Counted from the first letter of the stretch, positions 1 to 6,415 are shown. The stretch: 6,881 bases of DNA from Clostridia bacterium (GCA_900751885.1 CAADTH010000005.1:1-6881), one strand, 5' to 3'. The notes: generated from the sequence alone by a model not told the origin. Translations and numbers: made by a program.

Positions 1-1020
1 ATTGTATGCTCGTACAGTATAGGAATAGCTTGTGCCGTTTGCAAGTCCTGTATCCGTATAGCTTGTTCCTGTGATGTCACTCTTTACAACAGTGCTTCCG
101 CGCTTGAGCTCATACTTGGTAATCGCATTGCCGCCATTTGCCGGCGCTGACCATGTAATCACATTCTGACCATTGCCCGGGGATACCACAGGTGCGCCCG
201 GTGTGTTCGGTACAGTATATGGCGTTGCACCCTTTTCCGCCGAGTAGCCGCCCCAACCAGCCGCATTGTATGCACGAACCTTGTAGGTATACGCTGTTCC
301 TGCCGTCAGGCTCGAATCGGTATAGCTTGTTCCTGTCACGTTTGCATTTACAACTGCATATGCACCTGATCCTGTCTTTCTCGAAACCTCATACTTCGTG
401 ATGGATGCGCCATTGTTTGCGGGTGCTGACCATGAAATCACATTTTGCTTGTTTCCTGCTGTGACTGTGATTGCAGGTGCCGCCGGTACCGTTCTAGGTG
501 TACCTGAGCCTGCACTTGAGAAGCTTCCCCAGCCTGCCGCATTGTATGCTCGTACAGTATAGGAATAGCTTGTGCCGTTTGCAAGTCCTGTATCCGTATA
601 GCTTGTTCCTGTGATGTCACTCTTGAGAACAGTGCTTCCGCGCTTGAGCTCATACTTTGTGATAGCAGAGCCGCCGGTTGCAGGTGCTGTCCATGTAATC
701 ACGTTTTGTCCGTTGCCCGGAGCTACGCTTGGTGCGCCCGGTGCACTTGGTGTGGTAAACGGGGTACCTGCCTTTTCAGGTGAGTAACCACTCCAGCCAG
801 CCGCATTGTATGCGCGGATGCGGTATGTATACGCTGTTCCTGCCGTCAGGCTCGGATCGGTGTAGCTTGTGTCTGTCACGTTTGCATTTACAACTGCATA
901 TGCTCCTGATCCTGTCTTTCTTGAAACCTCATATTTTGTAATTGCCGCGCCATTGTTTGCAGGTGCTGTCCAGTAAATCGTATTTTTCCCTACTCCTGGT
1001 GTAACCTGTGGTGTACTTGG
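1..1020 (-). repeat. 540-bp two-domain FN3 unit, two tandem copies
   Basis: Sequence at 1-84 is identical to 541-624, and similarity continues with a 540-bp offset through about 480/1020. The unit equals 180 codons, one FN3 of type KYELKRGSTVLKSDITG plus one of type KYEVSRKTGSG. Similarity falls off beyond 1020. This points to in-frame duplication of a domain pair. Confidence 0.85.
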
Positions 1021-2990
1021 CGCATTCGGCACCGTTCTCGGTGTCGCTTTTGTGCCTGCCGATTGATTTCCCCATCCTGCCGCATTATAGGCGCGAACTG
1101 TATAGGTATAGGCTGTACCATTTGTCAGTCCTGTCTTTGTCAGCGTGGTTGATGTTGTAGTTCCAATGTATGTACCGTCTTGGTAGACTTCATAGCTTGT
1201 GATGGTTGCACCATTATTCGCAGGTGCTGTCCACGTAATGACCACCTGTCCGTTGCCAGGCGTCACGCTCGGCGCACTCGGCGCACTCGGTACCGTTCGA
1301 GGGACTGCCACCACTTCCATGGAATAGCTACCATACCCAGCCGCGTTTTGGGCGCGAACAGTATATGTGTAGGCTGTACCGTTGGTAAGTCCTGTGTCTG
1401 TGTATCCAAGCGCATTCGGCGTTGTGACAGGGCTCCCATTTCTGGATATCTCATATTGCTTGATTGCCGAACCATTATTCGCCGGCGCTGTCCAGGAAAG
1501 TGTCACCGTACCGTTTCCGGGTGAAGCTGAGAGAGTCGGTATACCCGGAACAGCTCTCGGCGTACCGGAGCCGGCACTTGAGAAATTTCCCCAGCCAGCC
1601 GCGTTGTATGCGCGTACAGTGTAGGAATAGTTTGTGCCATTGGTAAGGTTTGTGTCAGTATAGCTTGTGCCTGTAATGTCACTTTTTATAACAGTGTTTC
1701 CACGCTTCAGCTCATATTTTGTGATAGTAGAGCCATTATTCGCAGGTGCTGTCCACTTGATGACATTTTGCCTATCGCCCGGTGTCACGCTTGGTGCACT
1801 TGGGGCGCTCGGCACGGCATATGGCGTGCCTGATTTCTCTGCCGAGTAACCACTCCAGCCGATTGCGTTATATGCCCGCACACGGTAAGTATATGATGTT
1901 CCGTTTGTGACACTGGAATCGTTATAGGTTGTTCCTGTATAGGTACTGCTGAGCACTGTGTATGTTCCTGTGCCTGTTTTTCTCGAAATCTCATACTTCG
2001 TGATTGGCGATCCATTGTTTGCCGGCGCTGACCACGAAACCGTGTTTCTCCCAAGCCCCGCTGTGACTGTAATGCTCGGTGCCGCGGGAGCAGTCGCACC
2101 GCTTGTAAGCGTATAAGTCTGCGACCCATACTCACTCCATCCGCCAGTGTTTTTCGCTCTAACGCGATACGTGTATGTGCCGGCTGCCAGACCTGTGTCA
2201 GCGTATTTCATAACTGACTCAGCTGTTGCGCTCACTGTCGTAACTGTTGTGTATGTTCCTCCCGATTTTGCACGTGAAATTTCATACTCTGTAATACCGT
2301 ATGAGTTACAGGCGGCACCTATCGTCCACATAACGTTGATTGTACCGGCACCATCTGGCCCCCCCGTTACAGTTGGTGAATCCGGACGGCTGTTACTGAT
2401 TGTAACAGGCCAGTCCCTCGAATAGTCACTCCATCCACCACTGTTATATGCCCGTATTCGGTAGGTGTAGGAACCGGCTGATAATCCGGTGTCAGTATAG
2501 GTACTATATCCACTCCCCACACTAGATCCAACACCAGTTGTGCCGACTACCGTGAAACTGCCATTGGTTCCTTTTTTTCTGGAAACCTCGAATTTCGTAA
2601 TATTTTCGGTTGCTGAATGATTCCACATCACTGTAATGCTTCCCGGGTTTGATGCTGAATCTGTGGCAATGCCTGTCGGAGATGGTGCTGATGGTCGCCC
2701 ATTACTAATCGTGACAGGCCAGTCGACAGAGTAATCGCTCCAACCATAGCTATTATATGAACGATATCGATATGTATACGTGCCGGGCGGCAAGTCCGTG
2801 TCAGCATAATTTCCGACACTACCAGTACTATCAACAGGAACTTCCGCAATCGTCGTGAAACTGCCAGAAGCTGCTTTTCTGGAAACCTCACATTTTGTAA
2901 TACTTTCGCTTGAGTTATAACTCCAAGCCAAATCAACTGTTCCGCCAGTCTTCCAGTCTGTATTATTACCAGTCGGTCTCGGTGCTGAAG
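1..2990 (-). repeat. Tandem FN3 domain array
   Basis: Eleven FN3-encoding segments with boundaries near 213, 489, 753, 1032, 1293, 1548, 1815, 2097, 2385 and 2688. Segments left of about 2100 are close to one another; the three first-translated domains (2100-2990) are more divergent and longer. Confidence 0.85.
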
Positions 2991-3150
2991 GGCGAGCATT
3001 TGCATATGTCTGTGGCGTATCTGCCAAAGCATCACCTGCCGCATACACTGTGCCGGGCTTTACCGGAAGCAATGCCACCGCCATCGCGAAAGCCAGCATC
3101 GCACTGAATATTCGGGTCTTCCACTTGAAGTAAGATTTTTTTTGTTTCAT
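1..3150 (-). CDS. Large secreted FN3-repeat protein, 3' end beyond window
   Basis: I read this frame codon by codon from the ATG at 3150 to the window edge and found 1050 sense codons with no stop, so the gene continues past position 1. Residues 1-37 form a signal peptide: basic start MKQKKSYFKWK, hydrophobic core LAFAMAVALLPV, likely cleavage after TVYA. Ten complete FN3 domains follow, at roughly 54-149, 154-253, 255-349, 352-445, 446-534, 535-619, 620-706, 707-799, 800-887 and 888-979, with an eleventh from 980. Most carry the pattern P-x-P...V(I)xW(S/T)AP...ITKYE(V/L)...YTDTGL..GTxYxYxVRAYNAAGWG. The first two are longer, about 100 residues, and end in the linker WPVTISN. The start is fixed by the purine-rich ribosome site and the signal peptide. 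FN3 arrays in bacterial exoproteins usually act as spacers or adhesive stalks on the surface or on secreted enzymes. No catalytic domain is visible, but the C-terminus is missing. The role of extracellular or adhesin-like protein is inferred. Confidence 0.93.
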   Translation of the reverse strand, partial: MKQKKSYFKWKTRIFSAMLAFAMAVALLPVKPGTVYAAGDALADTPQTYANARPSAPRPTGNNTDWKTGGTVDLAWSYNSSESITKCEVSRKAASGSFTTIAEVPVDSTGSVGNYADTDLPPGTYTYRYRSYNSYGWSDYSVDWPVTISNGRPSAPSPTGIATDSASNPGSITVMWNHSATENITKFEVSRKKGTNGSFTVVGTTGVGSSVGSGYSTYTDTGLSAGSYTYRIRAYNSGGWSDYSRDWPVTISNSRPDSPTVTGGPDGAGTINVMWTIGAACNSYGITEYEISRAKSGGTYTTVTTVSATAESVMKYADTGLAAGTYTYRVRAKNTGGWSEYGSQTYTLTSGATAPAAPSITVTAGLGRNTVSWSAPANNGSPITKYEISRKTGTGTYTVLSSTYTGTTYNDSSVTNGTSYTYRVRAYNAIGWSGYSAEKSGTPYAVPSAPSAPSVTPGDRQNVIKWTAPANNGSTITKYELKRGNTVIKSDITGTSYTDTNLTNGTNYSYTVRAYNAAGWGNFSSAGSGTPRAVPGIPTLSASPGNGTVTLSWTAPANNGSAIKQYEISRNGSPVTTPNALGYTDTGLTNGTAYTYTVRAQNAAGYGSYSMEVVAVPRTVPSAPSAPSVTPGNGQVVITWTAPANNGATITSYEVYQDGTYIGTTTSTTLTKTGLTNGTAYTYTVRAYNAAGWGNQSAGTKATPRTVPNAPSTPQVTPGVGKNTIYWTAPANNGAAITKYEVSRKTGSGAYAVVNANVTDTSYTDPSLTAGTAYTYRIRAYNAAGWSGYSPEKAGTPFTTPSAPGAPSVAPGNGQNVITWTAPATGGSAITKYELKRGSTVLKSDITGTSYTDTGLANGTSYSYTVRAYNAAGWGSFSSAGSGTPRTVPAAPAITVTAGNKQNVISWSAPANNGASITKYEVSRKTGSGAYAVVNANVTGTSYTDSSLTAGTAYTYKVRAYNAAGWGGYSAEKGATPYTVPNTPGAPVVSPGNGQNVITWSAPANGGNAITKYELKRGSTVVKSDITGTSYTDTGLANGTSYSYTVRAYN

Positions 3151-3161
3151 ACCCCTTTCGT

Positions 3162-3166
3162 CTCCT
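3162..3166 (-). promoter_or_regulatory. Ribosome binding site, left FN3 gene
   Basis: AGGAG lies in AGAGAGGAGACG, 11 nt before the ATG at 3150, with a second purine run AAAGGGG almost touching the ATG. The spacing is longer than usual, but the whole block through the ATG is identical before the middle gene, which decides the start codon of both. Confidence 0.75.
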
Positions 3167-3241
3167 CTCTTTTACCCTTTGATATCTATCTGAACCCTGC
3201 CTGACGTTCAAGCGGGAATTGAAAAATGAAGAGAGCAATTT

Positions 3242-3288
3242 GTTTGTGTTTACAGACACAAACAGCGAAAGTACTCCTACTTTCGCTG
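3242..3288 (-). other. Two adjacent hairpins in left-gene leader
   Basis: A perfect 11-bp stem CAGCGAAAGTA/TACTTTCGCTG with a 4-nt loop (3263-3288) is followed directly by GTTTGTGT/ACACAAAC, an 8-bp stem with a 6-nt loop (3242-3263); they share one base at 3263. There is no U-tract after either, so they are not simple terminators. Confidence 0.75.
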
Positions 3289-3341
3289 GTGATTTGTGTC
3301 GTATGCAGTTATACTCCATGTACTATTGAGGCGTATTATAA

Positions 3342-3413
3342 AGCTTAAAATAATTGATGTGGGGTCAATTATAAAAAGTATATTCTAAATTCAAAAATAT
3401 ACTTTCAAAAGCT
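3342..3413 (-). other. 5' leader stem-loop pair (left gene)
   Basis: AGCTT (3409-3413 read on minus) pairs with AAGCT (3342-3346). Inside, AAAGTATATT pairs with AATATACTTT over 10 bp (3375-3405) around an 11-nt loop. About 28 nt containing CCCACAT lie unpaired on the 3' side. Confidence 0.5.
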
Positions 3414-3444
3414 AATATACCGCAATTTTCCTTTGTTCGAATTT

Positions 3445-3473
3445 ATATTACCACCACATAGCCATGTTGTCAA
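3445..3473 (-). promoter_or_regulatory. Sigma-A type promoter of the left FN3 gene
   Basis: On the minus strand a perfect -35 TTGACA (3468-3473) is separated by 17 bp from TAATAT (3445-3450), one base from the consensus -10. Transcription should begin near 3438, giving a leader of about 288 nt. The same elements with the same spacer length stand before the middle gene, while the spacer sequence differs, which supports selection on the hexamers. Confidence 0.88.
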
Positions 3474-3482
3474 GAACTTTTT

Positions 3483-3499
3483 TGTAATATTCCTGTAAT
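3483..3499 (+). promoter_or_regulatory. WalR-like direct repeat upstream of left-gene promoter
   Basis: The plus strand reads TGTAAT-ATTCC-TGTAAT, an 11-bp-period direct repeat that fits the published WalR (YycF) consensus TGTWAH-N5-TGTWAH of Firmicutes. It ends 9 bp upstream of the -35 hexamer, a position compatible with activation. It is in the reverse orientation to transcription. The minus-strand reading ATTACA-N5-ATTACA also resembles, less exactly, the PhoP box of Bacillus. The binding protein is inferred from the motif only. Confidence 0.5.
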
Positions 3500-3691
3500 C
3501 TTAGCAGAGGCTTCTTGAAATAATTTCCTGAAATTAAATAAAAAAAGAAATAATAAAAAATTATTAAAATTACTTTTTTGTCAAAACAATCCTTTTTGTG
3601 GAATGGTTTTTTGATAAAATATGTGTGCATTTTTTAAATTTATCTGTATTTTTATTCAATAAAATAGAATAAAAAGGATGATACAAGCCAT
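3500..3691. other. AT-rich spacer upstream of left-gene promoter
   Basis: This stretch is very AT-rich and shows no credible gene. The one conserved element is at 3516-3533, TGAAATAATTT(C)CTGAAA on the plus strand, which recurs at the same distance from the promoter before the middle gene. I see nothing else supportable. Confidence 0.6.
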
Positions 3692-3718
3692 AAAAAAAGA
3701 CTGCGTCATTTGCAGACC
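3692..3718 (-). terminator. Probable intrinsic terminator of middle gene
   Basis: Just after the stop codon, the minus strand has CTGC-AAATGAC-GCAG, extended past a T-T mismatch by one G-C pair, followed by a run of seven T. The stem is short, so termination efficiency is uncertain. Confidence 0.45.
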
Positions 3719-3736
3719 AAAAAAAAATCTTCCTTA

Positions 3737-6115
3737 TTATATGTAGATTTTGATTTTTTCCCTTCGGTTAAGCAAACCAGTTTTATTCATACTGAGAGAC
3801 GTCGTCGTTCCGATAGATGCGCCATTTTGGAATACTTCATAGTTCGTAATTGACGCCCCGTTTGCCGCCGGTGCCGTCCAAGAAATGGTCACTTGTCCAT
3901 TGCTCGGTGATACCTTCGGTGCACCAGGTGTGCCTGGCATGGTGTATGGCGTAGCGCCCTTTTCTGCTGAATAGCCGCCCCAACCAGCCGCATTGTATGC
4001 ACGAATACGGTAGGTGTACGATGTTCCTGCCGTGAGACTTGGGTCAGTATAGCTTGTGCTTGTGTAATTGCTGTTTAAGACTGTGTACGTGCCTGATCCT
4101 GTCTTTCTTGAAATCTCATACTTCGTGATGGATGCACCGTTGTTTGCGGGTGCTGTCCACGAAATCACATTTTGTTTGTTGCCTGCTGTTACGCTAATTG
4201 TCGGCGTCGCCGGTACCGTTCTAGGTGTACCTGAACCTGCGCTTGAAAAGCTTCCCCAGCCTGCCGCGTTGTATGCGCGTACGGTGTAGGAATAGCTTGT
4301 GCCATTGGCTAAGCCTGTGTCGGTATAGCTCGTTCCTGTGATGTCACTTTTGAGGACTGTGCTTCCGCGTTTCAGCTCATACTTTGTAACCGTAGAGCCG
4401 TTATTCGCAGGTGCTGACCACGAGACAACGTTTTGACCATTGCCCGGCGCTATCTTTGGTGCGGATGGCGTGCCTGGTTTTCCATATGGTACTAAGAAAT
4501 CAGTAAAATCAGAGAATCCTACAGAACTACCAGCTTTATTATATGCTTTTATACAGTAATAATATCTTTCACCATTTGTTACACTTGTATCAACATAGGT
4601 TGTTGAAGTCCAATTATCAGAAATGATTTCTCCGTTTCGTTGTATTTCGTATTTGGTAATTTCAGCACCATTGCTGTTTGGTTTGTTCCAGCTAACCGTG
4701 ATAGTTCCATCACCAACTATTGCAGTGGGCTTGCCTGGAACATCAGGCGGTCCATATGGAATAGCGGATACACTGGTAGACTTTGGACCAGTTCCCGCTT
4801 CATTTTTTGCACATACCGTATAGGAATAGCTGGTTCCATTGGTCAGATTCGTATCTGTATAGCTGTTTGTCGTCAGATTGGTCGCAATGGCTGTAGAACC
4901 GCGGTAAACGTTGTATTGCATTGTTCCGCTACTGTTTGGCATAGTCCAGGAAAGATCGATTTTGCTATCGCCTGGTGTTGCAGTCAACGTAGGACTTGCA
5001 GGTGTTATGATGGTATCATCAGCATTCCAACCGCCATAATATCCAGGACCGCCGCCGATGCCGGGAACAATCTGACTTGTCATTGTAAATTTGTCAATGC
5101 CGCTTCCATTTTTTGCTACGACCTTGGCAGTTGAATAAATTCTCAGCGGTCCACAGCATCCGCCCATACCGCCATGTTCTCCGTCCTCAGCAGGGTATCG
5201 CCTACCGTTATCCATCATAGCGCAACCGCCCGTGCCGCCCTCACCCGTTTCTGTTCCGCTATGAGAGCCTTGTCCGGAACCACCGCCGTCACCGCCATCT
5301 CCCCATTCGCCGTCAGCGCCAGAAAGGCTATTGCCACCAAGACCGCCATTACTAGTGCCTCCATCATAGTTTCCGCCGCCGCCGCCGCCATTGAAGCCGC
5401 CGCCGCCGCCGCCGCCAGCGCCGTTCAAGCCATATAGTCCATCAGGAGAAATGTCTGAACCTTCTCCTCCATTTCCGCCAGCTCCACCATTCGCACCGCC
5501 ACCGCCGATACCTGCTCCAGGAAATCCGCCGCCGCCACCGCCGCCACCACCACTACTCCAACTGACCGTGACAGTCGCACCAGCGCCACCAGCGCCGCCA
5601 GCGCCGCCTGTCGCATATACTGTTACGCTATCTTTGATAATAATTGTTCCTGAATAGGTATCGGTAGTTGGATCCCAAACTCCCCTTGTTCCGATTCCTG
5701 CGCCTGCGCCTGCGCCGCCTTTCCCACCGATACTATTTACAGCATTTTTACCATCTGTCGCATCTCCACCTGTCGCATAGAGTGTCCCTGAGCCTTGAAT
5801 AGTGACAGAACTTCCGTCTGGAACAGTGATACCTGCCCAGGAGCCTTCTTCATCTTGCTTTCCTGTGATAAAGTTTGTCCCTACGATGTCAAGAATAACA
5901 TCTCCAGAAATAACAATGCCTGCTGTGTTTGTGTAGTTGGCCAGTGTATAGGTTCCGGTCGTTAAAGTCAACTGTGTGGTTGACGTTCCACTATAGTTTG
6001 CCGCATGGGACTCTGTCTGTGGAAGTATCGGCAGCATAACAATCACCATTACCATCATAACTACGATACTGATGATTCGTTTTCTCTGTCTAGCATGAAT
6101 TTTTGCTTTGTCCAT
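3737..6115 (-). CDS. Secreted Gly-rich beta-solenoid/FN3 protein
   Basis: This is a complete 792-residue secreted protein. Residues 1-38 are a signal peptide (RQRKR, then a hydrophobic run rich in V, I and M, cleavage after ESHA). Residues 40-343 contain short beta-strand repeats typical of beta-solenoids (GITVPDGSSVTIQGSGTLYATGG-like rungs). They are interrupted by very Gly-rich segments, mainly 130-145 and 170-323, with three cysteines at 298, 320 and 321. FN3 domains lie at about 372-456, 458-544, 547-633 and 635-726. A fifth FN3 begins at 727 but stops near 781, followed by a basic tail ending KIKIYI. The start at 6115 is chosen over an in-frame ATG at 6160 because AGAGAGGAG and the leader sequence before it match those before the neighbouring gene, and because it puts the signal peptide at the N-terminus. 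No LPXTG, SLH, choline-binding or C-terminal membrane segment is visible. Own promoter and leader lie upstream. Function is unknown; an adhesive or carbohydrate-interacting surface role is an inference. Confidence 0.93.
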   Translation of the reverse strand: MDKAKIHARQRKRIISIVVMMVMVIVMLPILPQTESHAANYSGTSTTQLTLTTGTYTLANYTNTAGIVISGDVILDIVGTNFITGKQDEEGSWAGITVPDGSSVTIQGSGTLYATGGDATDGKNAVNSIGGKGGAGAGAGIGTRGVWDPTTDTYSGTIIIKDSVTVYATGGAGGAGGAGATVTVSWSSGGGGGGGGGFPGAGIGGGGANGGAGGNGGEGSDISPDGLYGLNGAGGGGGGGFNGGGGGGNYDGGTSNGGLGGNSLSGADGEWGDGGDGGGSGQGSHSGTETGEGGTGGCAMMDNGRRYPAEDGEHGGMGGCCGPLRIYSTAKVVAKNGSGIDKFTMTSQIVPGIGGGPGYYGGWNADDTIITPASPTLTATPGDSKIDLSWTMPNSSGTMQYNVYRGSTAIATNLTTNSYTDTNLTNGTSYSYTVCAKNEAGTGPKSTSVSAIPYGPPDVPGKPTAIVGDGTITVSWNKPNSNGAEITKYEIQRNGEIISDNWTSTTYVDTSVTNGERYYYCIKAYNKAGSSVGFSDFTDFLVPYGKPGTPSAPKIAPGNGQNVVSWSAPANNGSTVTKYELKRGSTVLKSDITGTSYTDTGLANGTSYSYTVRAYNAAGWGSFSSAGSGTPRTVPATPTISVTAGNKQNVISWTAPANNGASITKYEISRKTGSGTYTVLNSNYTSTSYTDPSLTAGTSYTYRIRAYNAAGWGGYSAEKGATPYTMPGTPGAPKVSPSNGQVTISWTAPAANGASITNYEVFQNGASIGTTTSLSMNKTGLLNRREKIKIYI
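5373..5416 (-). repeat. GGC trinucleotide tracts encoding poly-Gly
   Basis: Two near-perfect runs of CCG/GCC on the plus strand (about 5373-5389 and 5396-5416) encode the two glycine runs flanking FN in the middle protein. Such tracts are prone to slippage in steps of three bases, which would keep the frame. Confidence 0.8.
5526..5553 (-). repeat. Second GGC/GGT-rich poly-Gly tract
   Basis: A CCGCC-rich run encodes the nine-glycine stretch around residues 189-197, ending before FPGAGIGG. The tract mixes GGC with GGT codons, unlike the purer tracts at 5373-5416. Confidence 0.75.
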
Positions 6116-6126
6116 ACCCCTTTCGT

Positions 6127-6131
6127 CTCCT
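6127..6131 (-). promoter_or_regulatory. Ribosome binding site, middle FN3 gene
   Basis: The same AGAGAGGAG block sits 11 nt upstream of the ATG at 6115. It excludes the in-frame ATG at 6160, which has no comparable site and would bury the signal peptide. Confidence 0.75.
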
Positions 6132-6217
6132 CTCTTATTTGTTACTTGCCTGGTTACCATCTATCTGAATCCTGCCTGCTCTGCAGGTCGGAATGTGAAA
6201 AGAAAGAATGGATCGCT

Positions 6218-6263
6218 TTTGCGTACAGACGCAAACAGCGAAAGTATTTTTATACTTTCGCTG
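6218..6263 (-). other. Two adjacent hairpins in middle-gene leader
   Basis: A 12-bp stem CAGCGAAAGTAT/ATACTTTCGCTG with a 4-nt loop (6236-6263) is followed by TTTGCGT/ACGCAAA, 7 bp with a 4-nt loop (6218-6235). The second stem carries a compensatory U-A to C-G change relative to the left gene. Confidence 0.75.
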
Positions 6264-6341
6264 GTGATTTGTTTGGTTTTTCGCTGTATGCAGTTATACT
6301 CCATTGGTGCAGTTTGAAGATACACCATACAATACGATATA

Positions 6342-6415
6342 AAGCTCAAAATATTTTATGTGGGAATAGTATTTAAAATAAGACATTTAAAACAAAAATC
6401 TTATTTTATGAGCTT
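6342..6415 (-). other. 5' leader stem-loop pair (middle gene)
   Basis: AAGCTCA pairs with TGAGCTT over 7 bp, enclosing AAAATAAGA/TCTTATTTT, a 9-bp hairpin with a 15-nt loop. The inner stem sequence differs from its counterpart before the left gene, yet position, size and the 26-nt unpaired 3' side with CCCACAT agree. Confidence 0.5.

Larger units (their letters stand above)
3151..3438 (-). promoter_or_regulatory. Structured 5' leader of left FN3 gene
   Basis: The untranslated leader of about 288 nt can form several hairpins in order: an outer stem (3342-3346 with 3409-3413) enclosing an AT-rich hairpin (3375-3405), a conserved CCCACAT segment, the block GGAGTATAACTGCATAC, an 11-bp hairpin (3263-3288), an 8-bp hairpin (3242-3263), a short hairpin (3199-3213), the block TTCAGATAGAT, and the ribosome site. 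The same order occurs before the middle gene, with compensatory changes in several stems. I do not recognise it as a known riboswitch class. A cis-regulatory RNA role is inferred. Confidence 0.6.

Noticed and set aside
1180..1524. Plus-strand and alternative-frame ORFs across the FN3 arrays
   Set aside because: They lie opposite a long, fully open FN3 frame, recur with the repeats, and show no independent starts or domains.
1..2990. CRISPR array as an explanation for the repeats
   Set aside because: Repeats are 255-300 bp, coding and in frame, without unique spacers of uniform length.
3242..3288. Tandem hairpins as an intrinsic terminator or attenuator
   Set aside because: No U-tract follows either stem on the minus strand, and the genes lie downstream with full ribosome sites.
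3151..3330. Cyclic di-GMP (GEMM) riboswitch in the leader
   Set aside because: The conserved GEMM core segments and tetraloop receptor arrangement are not visible; only the general context of a surface-protein gene is similar.
3448..3630. 60-residue minus-strand ORF in the spacer
   Set aside because: It is AT-rich, low in complexity, covers the promoter and WalR-like box, and has no counterpart in the other spacer.
3151..3736. Insertion sequence or transposon remnant between the genes
   Set aside because: No terminal repeats, target duplications or transposase fragments are seen; the shared parts are explained by promoter and leader duplication.
5391..5657. Proline-rich plus-strand ORF
   Set aside because: It is the reverse reading of the poly-Gly codons; GGC/GCC repeats create open frames on the opposite strand.
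6116..6160. In-frame upstream ATG at 6160 as the start of the middle gene
   Set aside because: It lacks a ribosome site, its codons run through the conserved leader and the real AGGAG site, and it would add 15 residues before the signal peptide.
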